A model generated the notes under the pieces. It saw nothing but the letters and a program-made list of their open reading frames with translations. It did no database searches and was not told the origin of the DNA. A DNA stretch of 41,957 bases from assembly GCA_016290835.1 (NCBI GenBank), contig JAEEVG010000017.1, positions 1 through 41,957 on the forward strand, read 5' to 3'. A program made the position numbers and the translations under genes. Shown here piece after piece: positions 30,752 to 38,628 of the stretch. How positions within the stretch are numbered: position 1 is the first letter of the stretch; the number at the start of each line of letters is the position of its first letter. The DNA is from Bacteroidales bacterium. Its GTDB lineage: Bacteria > Bacteroidota > Bacteroidia > Bacteroidales > UBA932.

Positions 30752-31354
30752 GGCTGGCCCGGGGGAGGCGGGGTCCCGGGGCCCGATCATGCGGAGCCAT
30801 TTGCGGTAGCCGAAAATGGCGACGAGGGTGTAGAGGCCGTAGATCGCGGCTTTGAAAGGGATGCCCTTGCGGACATAGAGCACGCAGCAGACCAGGTCCA
30901 CCACCAGCCATAGCAGCCACTGCTCGGCGTACTTCTGCGCCAGCGCCCACAGCGCCACGATGCTCAGGGCCGTGGTGAAGGCGTCCGCCACCGGCACGGT
31001 GGAATTGGTCCAGTGCGTGAGCATCCACCAGATCCCGAACCAGATGAGCAGCAACGCCGCGAGCGAAGGCAGGATGTGCTGCTTCTTGTATCGGGTAATC
31101 GGGCGCTCGGTGCGCTGCGACGACCCGGCACGCTTGAACCACTTCCAGGAGACATAGCCGTACACGCCGGCCAGGCAGTAGTAGATCGCCATTCCGAAAT
31201 CGGCATACAGCCCGGCCTTGTAATAGAGCACCATGTCGATGGCGGGCATGATGATGCTCGCCAGCCAGAGCCAGATGCTCGCCTTGTACTCGAGGATCAG
31301 GTAGATCAGCCCGACGACGAACCCGAGGATGTCCAGGAAGCGGAGTGTAGTCAT
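30737..31354 (-). CDS. pnuT: PnuC-family thiamine transporter
   Basis: This inner-membrane protein of 205 residues has about seven helices. The N-terminal block LDILGFVVGLIYLILEYKASIWLW, then YADFGMAIYYCLAGVYGYVSWKW, and the C-terminal WLVVDLVCCVLYVRKGIPFKAAIYGLYT are PnuC-family features. Its place after a TonB receptor under a TPP riboswitch assigns it to thiamine (PnuT) rather than nicotinamide riboside. The stop lies within the right inverted repeat of the RAYT segment. The tail GPRDPASPGPAVPSN after the last helix may therefore be a product of the insertion. The ATG lies 3 bp after the receptor stop. Confidence 0.88.
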   Translation of the reverse strand: MTTLRFLDILGFVVGLIYLILEYKASIWLWLASIIMPAIDMVLYYKAGLYADFGMAIYYCLAGVYGYVSWKWFKRAGSSQRTERPITRYKKQHILPSLAALLLIWFGIWWMLTHWTNSTVPVADAFTTALSIVALWALAQKYAEQWLLWLVVDLVCCVLYVRKGIPFKAAIYGLYTLVAIFGYRKWLRMIGPRDPASPGPAVPSN

Positions 31355-31357
31355 GGG

Positions 31358-33727
31358 CTAGAATCTCAGCGTAATATGCCCCAGCACGGTGAGCGGCGCC
31401 ACCGGGATGAAACCGATCTGGTAGTAACGATTGTCTTCCGGATGCCCGTAGCTATCGCAGATGGCGCTGTACACCCAGCCGCTCTGGGCCACGCGGGCGG
31501 AGAAGACATTGCGGAAATCCACGCCCAGGTCGATCTCCTTCAGCGAACGCCCCGGCTTGAAAGTGTAGCCCAGACTCAGGTCGGACAGGCTGTAGGCCGG
31601 CAGGGAACGGTCGGCGTTCTCGCTGTTATCCAGGTACATACGGCTGACATAGCCGGTGTGCCAGACGGCGCGGAAAGCGCCGAAATGCAGGTCGGCGAAA
31701 CCATTGAGGATCGCTCCGGGCGAGAATGCCAGGGCCTTGTCGCTATGGTGCAGGATCCGCACACCCTTGTCCCAGTCCTCGACATACTCGTCGAAGTCCA
31801 GCAGGCGGTTGCGGCTCAGGGCGGCATTCCCCTCGAGGGTCAGCCAGGAAGTGAGGTCCCAGCCGGCGGTCAGCTCGACCCCCGCCCGGTAGGAATCGGG
31901 GACGTTGGTGGTCAGGGCCTCGCCGATATCGCTCAGCTCGCCGGTCTGCACCAGCTGGTCCTTGTAGCGCATATAATACAGGGTCGCACCCGCACGGAAA
32001 CGGCGGCTGTCGAACTGATAACCCGCCTCCCAGTCCAGCAGGCGCTCGGCACGCGGAGCGGGATACTTCCCGTTGTCGGTGAAATTGTTACGCTCCGGCT
32101 CGCGGTGGCTCATCGCGAAAGAGGCGAAGGCCCGGTGGCCGTCGCGGCTGAAATTCACGCCGGCCTTGGGGTTGAAGAAATGGTACTTGACATCCACGTC
32201 GAGGTAGTGCTTCTGCGGGACGCCGTTGTCATCTACGTAATACTTGTCGTTGTAGCCGTCGGTGCGGTAGCCCACGTGGCGGTATTGCAGGTCCCCGAAG
32301 ACGCTCCAGTCCGGGTTCAGGGCATAGGAGGCCTTGACGAAGCCGCTGGCATCCAGTTTGGCGGCGTCGGAGTTGTAATAGGCATAGCGGAGGTTCCCGT
32401 TTTCATCGAAGATGGGGGTGTCGAGGCGCATCAACACGGACAGGGCATCCGGATCCGCATAGGTCAGGTAGCCGTAGTGATTGCCCTTGAACCGCTGCAC
32501 GCTCAGTCCGCCGATCAGCTCCCAGCGCTCCCGGCGCCAGTTCAGGTTGGCGACCGCTCCGTAGGTGTCCTGCGTCAGGCCTTTCTGCCGGACGAAGTCC
32601 CCGCGCTTGATCCCGTCGAGGGGCAGGATGCCGTATTTGGTGAGTTTGTTCTGGTAGCGGAACTCCTCGTAGAAGCCATAACCTTTGGTGTAATGGGCGG
32701 AGACGGACAGCTTCCAGAAAGCGCCCAGGTCCGCGGCGAGGTTGAGGATATGGTGGCGCTGCCGGAAATTGTCGGTGGTGCAGGGCCAGAATTTCCCGTC
32801 CGACGTCCGGTAGCGCTCAAGCGTATACTTGCTCCCGTCGATGATCAGGCGCTCATACAGGGAGTTGTACAGCCCCAGGCCTGCATCCCAGAGGTCGGCG
32901 TAGGTCTTGATGCCGGTATGCTCGCCGTAGGTGCCGTCCATCAGCGAGAGGTCGTCGCCTCCCGCCGTGACGCCGTTCCAGGCCTGTCCGGTCACTTCGA
33001 AATTGCCGAGCAGTTTGTAGGAGAGTTTGAAATCCCGTCCCAGCCAGGTCAGGCCGGCAAACCAGCTGCCCGAGCGTCCGTCCGTCCCGTGCAGATAACC
33101 GTCGGTCGCGGTCTGGCGCAGGGAAGCGTCCAGCACGAGATGGTTCCAGAGCAGGCCGGTGGACAGGCTGCCGCCCCAGTTGCGCGTATTCCAGGAGCCG
33201 TACGAGGCCGTCATCTCCACGGCGGGGGAGAGGGAAGGCGCCTTGGTCCCCAGGGCGATCGTGCCGCCGAAGGCGCCGTCGCCGTTGGTCGAAGAGCCCA
33301 CACCGCGCTGGACCTGCACGCTGCCCATCAGGGCGCCGTAGGAATTCATATTGGCCCAGAAGACCGTCTGGTCCTCCGGAGAATTGAGGGGGACGCCGTC
33401 CAGGGTGACGTTGATGCGCGAGCCGCCGGCGCCGCGGATGCGCATATACGAAGTGCCCGTGCCTACGCCGTTCTCGCTCCAGGCGAGGACACCCGGGGTG
33501 CGGGCAAGCAGCATCGGCAGTTCGATGCCGGTGGCAGAGAATTCCTGGAGTTCCTTGCGGCTGATGTTGGCCACGGCGAAGGGGGCGTCCTTGGCGGCGC
33601 GCACGGCGCCGATCACGACCTCCTGCAGCTCCTCGACCCGGAGCGAATCCGGCAGGTCCTGGGCCGCACACAGGACGGCTCCGCCCAGCAGGCAGGCGAG
33701 CGCGGCGGCCGAAACACGAATAGACAT
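31358..33727 (-). CDS. TonB-dependent receptor, probable thiamine uptake
   Basis: This outer-membrane receptor of 789 residues has a signal peptide (MSIRVSAAALACLLGGAVLCAAQ). A TonB-box-like stretch, ELQEVVIGAVR, is followed by the plug (MLLARTPGVLAWSENGVGTGTSYMRIRGAGGSRINVTLDGVPLN) and a barrel ending TVLGHITLRF with terminal Phe. Unlike the receptor at 24579 it lacks a carboxypeptidase-like N-domain, so it is a small-cofactor receptor rather than SusC-like. The TPP riboswitch upstream and pnuT downstream point to thiamine or its phosphates as ligand. Confidence 0.9.
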   Translation of the reverse strand: MSIRVSAAALACLLGGAVLCAAQDLPDSLRVEELQEVVIGAVRAAKDAPFAVANISRKELQEFSATGIELPMLLARTPGVLAWSENGVGTGTSYMRIRGAGGSRINVTLDGVPLNSPEDQTVFWANMNSYGALMGSVQVQRGVGSSTNGDGAFGGTIALGTKAPSLSPAVEMTASYGSWNTRNWGGSLSTGLLWNHLVLDASLRQTATDGYLHGTDGRSGSWFAGLTWLGRDFKLSYKLLGNFEVTGQAWNGVTAGGDDLSLMDGTYGEHTGIKTYADLWDAGLGLYNSLYERLIIDGSKYTLERYRTSDGKFWPCTTDNFRQRHHILNLAADLGAFWKLSVSAHYTKGYGFYEEFRYQNKLTKYGILPLDGIKRGDFVRQKGLTQDTYGAVANLNWRRERWELIGGLSVQRFKGNHYGYLTYADPDALSVLMRLDTPIFDENGNLRYAYYNSDAAKLDASGFVKASYALNPDWSVFGDLQYRHVGYRTDGYNDKYYVDDNGVPQKHYLDVDVKYHFFNPKAGVNFSRDGHRAFASFAMSHREPERNNFTDNGKYPAPRAERLLDWEAGYQFDSRRFRAGATLYYMRYKDQLVQTGELSDIGEALTTNVPDSYRAGVELTAGWDLTSWLTLEGNAALSRNRLLDFDEYVEDWDKGVRILHHSDKALAFSPGAILNGFADLHFGAFRAVWHTGYVSRMYLDNSENADRSLPAYSLSDLSLGYTFKPGRSLKEIDLGVDFRNVFSARVAQSGWVYSAICDSYGHPEDNRYYQIGFIPVAPLTVLGHITLRF

Positions 33728-33782
33728 AGTAAATCCTTAATTGTAAATAAATTATACAATAAGGGGACAATGGGAAGATAGC

Positions 33783-33865
33783 TTTCCTACGCGGGCATTA
33801 CCCCGATCAGGTATGAGGGTATCATCTCAGCATCGGCCCCTGCGGGCCTCAGCACCCCTTAGTCT
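33783..33865 (-). promoter_or_regulatory. TPP riboswitch (THI element)
   Basis: On the minus strand the conserved blocks follow in order: GGGGTGC, CTGAGA (33825-33830), ATACCC (33817-33822), ACCTGAT (33806-33812) and TAATGCC (33794-33800), ending GCGTAGGAAAG. Downstream, before the ATG at 33727, there is an AT-rich platform with the stem ATTGTA/TACAAT but no U-rich terminator, so control is more likely at translation. Confidence 0.95.
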
Positions 33866-33885
33866 GCACTTTGCAAACCAAGGGA

Positions 33886-33893
33886 CAAAGATA
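33886..33893 (-). promoter_or_regulatory. Bacteroidota -7 promoter element for the thiamine operon
   Basis: The minus strand reads TATCTTTG, about 20 bp before the 5' edge of the riboswitch. Confidence 0.75.
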
Positions 33894-33934
33894 GCACAAA
33901 GCGCCATCTTTGCAAAACTTTTTCACCCGGGGGA

Positions 33935-34786
33935 TCAGTTCATCCCGCGCTGCTTCTTGATGGTCTCGTAGGCCTCCTGGATCTTGCGGAACTTCTCTTC
34001 GGCGGCCTTCTGGACATCCGGGCCGAGGGAGGCCACCTTGTCGGGATGGTTCTTCATCGCCATCCGCCGGTAGGCGCTCTTGACCTCGTCGTCGGTGGCG
34101 GAAGGGGATATCTCCAGCACGGCATAGGCGGAGTCGGTGTCCTTGTAGAACATCGCGATCACGGAGGTGATGTCGGCCTTGTTGAGCCGGATGGCGGCGC
34201 CCGCCGCCTCCAGCACGCTCTTTTCCGTCTTGCTGACCTCGCCGTCGGCGTTGGCGATCCCGACGAGGAAATGGAAGAGCTGCAGACGTTGGGAATAATT
34301 CATGTTGTCGGCGATCTGCGTGCCGACCGAGTAGATGTTGACCTCCTTGCGGTTCAGTTCGTCCAGGATGCGCATCGCATCGGATTCAGCGTCCGAGCCG
34401 AAGCTGCGCCGCACGAAATCACGCACGTAGTTCAGCTCCGACTGGAGAATGCGCCCGTCGGCCCGGATGACGGCCGAGGCGAGCACCAACAAGCTGACCA
34501 GGAAGCTGTTGCGCTGTTCGGTGGTGGTATAGCTGCGGCTGCCGCTGCGCTGGTAGGTGCTGCTGCCGGTGTATCCGCCCGAACTGCTGCTCCGTGAGCC
34601 GCCGGAATAGCCGCCCCCGGTGTATCCGCCGCCCGGGTAGCCGTCCCGGCCCTGGCCGCTGCCCAACTGCCGTATCGTGTCCAGGCCGCTCTCCACGACC
34701 GAGCCCAGCAGAAAGCCGATCAGCGCGCCGATCGGTCCGCCGGAGACCCAGCCGAGAAACCCGACAATCCATTTCAGAGTTCCCAT
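33935..34786 (-). CDS. TerB-domain / DnaJ-domain protein (DjlA-like)
   Basis: This protein of 283 residues has an N-terminal hydrophobic segment (WIVGFLGWVSGGPIGALIGFLLGSVV). A Gly/Ser/Tyr-rich linker follows (about 48-88; repeated YTGGG, YSGGS and SSSSGG). A TerB-like helical domain spans about 95-205 (VLASAVIRADGRILQSELNYVRDF, GIANADGEVSKTEKSVLEAA). The C-terminal J domain (about 215-280) has an intact HPD in MKNHPDKV. This is the order of DjlA, a membrane-attached co-chaperone of DnaK. It lies downstream of the his operon on the same strand. No clear promoter or terminator separates it from hisIE; only a palindromic stretch (CCGCCTT/AAGGCGG) lies between. Confidence 0.88.
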   Translation of the reverse strand: MGTLKWIVGFLGWVSGGPIGALIGFLLGSVVESGLDTIRQLGSGQGRDGYPGGGYTGGGYSGGSRSSSSGGYTGSSTYQRSGSRSYTTTEQRNSFLVSLLVLASAVIRADGRILQSELNYVRDFVRRSFGSDAESDAMRILDELNRKEVNIYSVGTQIADNMNYSQRLQLFHFLVGIANADGEVSKTEKSVLEAAGAAIRLNKADITSVIAMFYKDTDSAYAVLEISPSATDDEVKSAYRRMAMKNHPDKVASLGPDVQKAAEEKFRKIQEAYETIKKQRGMN

Positions 34787-34861
34787 CTTCTTTCAGAATT
34801 AAGTTGCCCCGCCTTCCCGCAAAATCCGGTCCAAGGCGGTCGAACTGACATTCTGTCGGAA

Positions 34862-35461
34862 CTAGCGGTGGCGCAGGGCGAGTTCGCGTTCAAGGTCGGC
34901 GAGGGTGACGTCCTGGCTCTCGAGGAGGACGAGCAGGTGGTACAGCAGGTCGGAGGCTTCGTAGATGAAGCGGTCGCGTTTGCCGTCCACGGCTTCGATG
35001 ACGGCTTCGCCGGCTTCTTCGAGGACCTTCTTGCCGATGCTCTTGGGGCCTTTGATGAAGAGCCGGGTGGTGTAGGAGCCGTCCGGCATTTTGGCGTGGC
35101 GGTCCTGGATGAGGGCCTGGAGGGTTCGGATGAAGCCTTCGTCGGTGGGTGTGTCGAAGCAGGCGGGGGTGCCTCGGTGGCAGGTGGGGCCGTCGGGGCG
35201 GGCCTGAATCAGCAGGGTGTCGGCGTCGCAGTCGGGCCACATCTGTACGACGTGGAGGTAGTTGCCGCTGGTTTCACCTTTGGTCCAAAGCTCGCGGCGG
35301 GTGCGGGACCAGAAGGTCACGAGGCCCGTCCGGAGGGTCTTGTCGAAGGCCTCCTCGTTCATATAGCCCAGCATCAGCACCTTCAGGGTGCACGCATCCT
35401 GTACAATCACCGGGAGCAACCCGTCCCCCGTCTTATCCAACTTAAAATCACTGAATTGCAT
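34862..35461 (-). CDS. hisIE: phosphoribosyl-AMP cyclohydrolase / phosphoribosyl-ATP pyrophosphatase
   Basis: This bifunctional enzyme of 199 residues carries out histidine steps 2 and 3. The HisI domain (1-105) has FWSRTRRELWTKGETSGN and the zinc/Mg ligands in PDCDADTLL and CHRGTPACF. The HisE domain (about 112-199) has SYTTRLFIKGPKSIGKKVLEEAGEAVIEA, with its acidic metal-binding helix, and YEASDLLYHLLVLL. It is the last gene of the operon, separated from hisF by 59 bp that hold a hairpin. The start ATG 35461 is clear. Confidence 0.95.
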   Translation of the reverse strand: MQFSDFKLDKTGDGLLPVIVQDACTLKVLMLGYMNEEAFDKTLRTGLVTFWSRTRRELWTKGETSGNYLHVVQMWPDCDADTLLIQARPDGPTCHRGTPACFDTPTDEGFIRTLQALIQDRHAKMPDGSYTTRLFIKGPKSIGKKVLEEAGEAVIEAVDGKRDRFIYEASDLLYHLLVLLESQDVTLADLERELALRHR

Positions 35462-35483
35462 ATTAACTGTCTAGTGTTTTACG

Positions 35484-35520
35484 TTTCCGGCAAGCCCTGG
35501 CCTCCGGTTGCCGGAAACAA
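35484..35520 (-). other. intercistronic hairpin between hisF and hisIE
   Basis: A perfect 11-bp stem (GTTTCCGGCAA / TTGCCGGAAAC) encloses 15 nt. No U-tract follows (GTAAAACAC), so it is not a terminator. It is the only gap in an otherwise overlapping operon and may limit decay or processing of the mRNA. Confidence 0.75.
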
Positions 35521-36276
35521 TTATAATCTGACATTGACTCCTGCTTTATTCAGGGCGGTTTTGAGTTCGGGGATGGGGATTTGGCCATAGTGGAAGATGC
35601 TGGCGGCGAGGGCCGCATCCGCGCGCCCTTCGATCAACACCCGCCGGATATCCTCGATACTCCCGGCCCCGCCCGACGCAATCACCGGAATACTCAACTC
35701 CTCCGCCAGCCGCGCATACACCGCATCCGCATACCCCGCCCGCGTTCCGTCGTGATCCATCGACGTAAACAGGATTTCGCCCGCACCCCGTTCCTGCGCC
35801 TCCCGCGCCCACGCGAAGAGTTCCCGCTCCGTCGGCCGCGAACCCCCGTGCGTCGTACACATCCAGCGCCCGCCGAGGCAGCGCGCATCGATCGCCACCA
35901 CCACGAACTGGCTCCCGTACCGCGCCGCGATCCGCCCGATCAGCGACGGATCGGCGATGGCCGCACTGTTGACCGAAATCTTGTCGGCTCCGGCATCCAG
36001 CAGCCGCGCCGCATCCTCGACCGTCCCGATTCCGCCGCCCACGGTGAACGGAATATCGATCCCAAGCGCGATCCGCCGCACCAGGTCCACGAAAGTGCGC
36101 CGCCCCTCGCGGGACGCGCTGATGTCCAGATAGACCAGTTCGTCGGCTCCGTCGCGGGCATACTGCACGCCCATCTGCACCGCATCGCCCACCTCGCGCA
36201 GCCCCTCGAAATTGATCCCCTTGACCACCTGCCCGTCTTTTACATCGAGGCAGGGGATGATTCGCTTTGCGACCAT
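35521..36276 (-). CDS. hisF: imidazole glycerol phosphate synthase, cyclase subunit
   Basis: This TIM barrel of 251 residues converts PRFAR and ammonia from HisH into imidazole glycerol phosphate and AICAR. Asp11 in RIIPCLDVKDGQVVKG and the second catalytic Asp in FTSMDHDGTRAG are the expected residues. FTVGGGIGT and VIASGGAGSIEDI form the phosphate-binding loops. The ATG lies within hisA, with a 37-bp overlap, so translation is coupled. Confidence 0.96.
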   Translation of the reverse strand: MVAKRIIPCLDVKDGQVVKGINFEGLREVGDAVQMGVQYARDGADELVYLDISASREGRRTFVDLVRRIALGIDIPFTVGGGIGTVEDAARLLDAGADKISVNSAAIADPSLIGRIAARYGSQFVVVAIDARCLGGRWMCTTHGGSRPTERELFAWAREAQERGAGEILFTSMDHDGTRAGYADAVYARLAEELSIPVIASGGAGSIEDIRRVLIEGRADAALAASIFHYGQIPIPELKTALNKAGVNVRL

Positions 36277-36989
36277 AAAAGTATATCTTTCAAAGTGATA
36301 CGATTCTCATACAGGGCCTTGCCCACGATGACGGCGCGCAGATGAAGCGCGTCGAGCGCGCGGATATCGCTCATCCCGGACACGCCTCCGCTCACGGTAA
36401 AGCGCAACTCCGGGAACGCCCGCTGCAGGCGGACATACAACTCTGAGGCCGGCCCCTGGAGCATCCCGTCCCGGGAAATTTCCGTGACAATGCACTCCCG
36501 CAGCCCGAGCGGCAGGAAACGCTCCACGAGCGCCTCGATGCCGAGCGGCACCGACTCCTGCCAGCCCCGCACGGCGATCTTGCCGTCCCGCACGTCCGCT
36601 CCGAGGATCATCTTCGCCCCGTAACGGCTCAGCCATTCCTCGAAACGCTCCGGATGCAGGGCCGCGACGCTCCCGATGATGGCGTGCGAAGCCCCTGCGT
36701 CGAAGACGCTGTGCAGGGCGGCGGCATCTGCGATCCCGCCGCCCCATTCCAGCTCGCAGTCCACCGCCGTGGCCACGGCCTCCAGCGTGCGCAGATTCTT
36801 CGGCGACCCCTCCCGGGCCCCGTCCAGGTCCACCAGGTGGATGCGCCGCACCCCGCAGTCGGCATAGGCGCGGGCCAGTTCGGCGGGATCGCCGTCATAG
36901 ATTTTCTTGCGGCCGTAGTCGCCGCGGGTCAGGCGCACGCAGCGCCCCTCGATCAGGTCGATGGCGGGGATGATCCGGATCCGGCTCAT
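36240..36989 (-). CDS. hisA: phosphoribosylformimino-5-aminoimidazole carboxamide ribotide isomerase
   Basis: This half-barrel-repeat isomerase of 249 residues catalyses step 4. RIIPAIDLIEGRCVRLTRGDY contains catalytic Asp11, and TEISRDGMLQGP carries the second Asp. WGGGIADA and FTVSGGVSGMSDI form the phosphate sites. It overlaps hisH by 4 bp and hisF by 37 bp. The family is close to HisF, but the RLTRGDYGRKKIYDGDP stretch is HisA-specific. Confidence 0.95.
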   Translation of the reverse strand: MSRIRIIPAIDLIEGRCVRLTRGDYGRKKIYDGDPAELARAYADCGVRRIHLVDLDGAREGSPKNLRTLEAVATAVDCELEWGGGIADAAALHSVFDAGASHAIIGSVAALHPERFEEWLSRYGAKMILGADVRDGKIAVRGWQESVPLGIEALVERFLPLGLRECIVTEISRDGMLQGPASELYVRLQRAFPELRFTVSGGVSGMSDIRALDALHLRAVIVGKALYENRITLKDILLWSQSESSPASM

Positions 36990-37573
36990 AGGGCGAGGAA
37001 ATTGCGGAGAATCGCCGCCCCCACGGAGCCGCTCTTCTCGGGATGGAACTGGGTACCATAGAAATTCTCATACTTGAGCGCCGCGCTGAACAGCGTCCCG
37101 CCGTGGCGGCAGGTCGCAATGGTATCGGGCCCCAGCCCGGCGTAGTACGAGTGTACGAAATACACGAAACTCCCGCTGTCCACATCTCGGAACAACTTGC
37201 TGTCCAGGTTCCCCAGGGCATTCCAGCCCATATGCGGGACCTTGATATCGGGCGCCTCGGCGAAGCGCCGCACGTGCGCATCGAAAATCCCCAGGCCCTC
37301 CACGGGCCCCTCTTCAGAGTCACGGCACATCAGCTGCATCCCCACGCAGATCCCCAGCACGGGGCGGCGCAGGTCGCGGACCAACTGGCAGAGCCCCCGT
37401 TCGCGCAGGTTCTCCATCGCCTTGGCGGCATTGCCCACGCCGGGCAGGATCACCTTGTCCGCCGCGAGGATGCGCGCGGGATCGGCGGTCAGCTCGTACG
37501 CCGCCCCCAGGCGCTCCAGCGCATTGCCGACCGAACGGATGTTGCCGGCGTCGTAGTCGATGATGGCGATCAT
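36986..37573 (-). CDS. hisH: imidazole glycerol phosphate synthase, glutamine amidotransferase subunit
   Basis: This class I amidotransferase of 195 residues delivers ammonia to HisF. The nucleophile is Cys76 in VLGICVGMQLM, and the His-Glu pair is His177 and Glu179 in TQFHPEKSG. LPGVGNAAKAMENL lies upstream of the oxyanion loop. It overlaps hisB by 4 bp and hisA by 4 bp. Confidence 0.96.
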   Translation of the reverse strand: MIAIIDYDAGNIRSVGNALERLGAAYELTADPARILAADKVILPGVGNAAKAMENLRERGLCQLVRDLRRPVLGICVGMQLMCRDSEEGPVEGLGIFDAHVRRFAEAPDIKVPHMGWNALGNLDSKLFRDVDSGSFVYFVHSYYAGLGPDTIATCRHGGTLFSAALKYENFYGTQFHPEKSGSVGAAILRNFLAL

Positions 37574-38628
37574 AGCAGGCCTTTGCTGGAAGGGAGGTCG
37601 TAACTGAACACATTGCGCCGCACCGCCTGCTTCAGCGAGCGGGCGAACGCCTTGAAGACCGCCTCCGCGAGGTGGTGATTATTCTCTCCGCGCGCCTGCA
37701 CATACAGATTGGCACGCATCGCATCAGACAGGGACTTGAAGAAATGCTTGAACATCTCCGTGGGCACGTCGCCCACGTACTCCCGGGTGAATACCACATC
37801 CCAGACCAGTTCGCTCCGTCCGCCGAAATCCAGCAGCACCAGCGCCCGGCTTTCGTCCATCGGCAGGGCGAAACCGTAGCGCTCGATGCCCCGCTTGTCG
37901 CCCAGGGCCTGCCGCAGGGCCTCCCCGAGGGCGATTCCCACATCCTCGATGGTGTGGTGCTCGTCCACCTCCAGGTCGCCCCGGCAGGCGATCTCCAGGG
38001 CGATTCCGCCGTGGGTGATCAGCTGCGTGAGCATGTGGTCGAAGAACTTCAGCCCGGTGTTCACCTCCGAGGGCCCGCTTCCGTCCAGGTCCACCCGCAC
38101 GCGGATGTCCGTCTCGGCGCTGCGGCGCTCCACGGTGGCGCTGCGCACGCTGCTGCGGATGGTCTCGGCGATCTGGGCCCAGCTCAGTTCGCCGACCAGC
38201 AGCGCCCGTGCGCCCAGGTTCTCCGCCAGCCGGCGGTCCGTCTCGCGGTCCCCGATGACCCAGCAGGCGCCTAGGTCATAGGAGCCGTCGAGATACTTGC
38301 CGAACATGCCCGTTCCGGGCTTGCGGTTCGGGGAATGCTCCTCCGGGAAGGAAGGGTCGATCAGGATGTCGTCGAAATGGACACCCTCTCCTTCCAGCGT
38401 TTTCAGGAGCAGGTTCTGTGCCGGCCGGAAATCCGCTTCCGGGAAAGAAGGGGTTCCGAGGCCGTCCTGGTTGGAAGCCATTACCAGCTCGTAGCCCAGG
38501 TCCTTCAGGGCCAGCAGGCCGGAGATCGCGCCGGGCACGAATTCCACTTTTTCGAGCGCGTCGATCTGCTCGTCGGCGGGTTCGCGCAGCAGGGTGCCGT
38601 CCCTATCGATGAATATCGCCTTTTTCAT
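37570..38628 (-). CDS. hisB: histidinol-phosphatase / imidazoleglycerol-phosphate dehydratase
   Basis: This bifunctional protein of 352 residues catalyses steps 6 and 8. The HAD phosphatase half has Asp8 and Asp10 (AIFIDRDGTLL), MASNQDGLGT and the GDRETDRRLA loop. The dehydratase half, from about residue 165, has DHMLTQLITHGG, DEHHTIEDVGIALG and ENNHHLAEAVFKAFAR, the paired His motifs for Mn. ATG 38628 overlaps hisC by 26 bp. An in-frame extension upstream is only the shadow of hisC. Confidence 0.95.
   Translation of the reverse strand: MKKAIFIDRDGTLLREPADEQIDALEKVEFVPGAISGLLALKDLGYELVMASNQDGLGTPSFPEADFRPAQNLLLKTLEGEGVHFDDILIDPSFPEEHSPNRKPGTGMFGKYLDGSYDLGACWVIGDRETDRRLAENLGARALLVGELSWAQIAETIRSSVRSATVERRSAETDIRVRVDLDGSGPSEVNTGLKFFDHMLTQLITHGGIALEIACRGDLEVDEHHTIEDVGIALGEALRQALGDKRGIERYGFALPMDESRALVLLDFGGRSELVWDVVFTREYVGDVPTEMFKHFFKSLSDAMRANLYVQARGENNHHLAEAVFKAFARSLKQAVRRNVFSYDLPSSKGLL

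Noticed and set aside
34787-34861. Terminator between hisIE and the TerB/DnaJ gene
   Set aside because: The CCGCCTT/AAGGCGG stem has no U-tract on the minus strand. Its position cannot be told apart from a chance palindrome.
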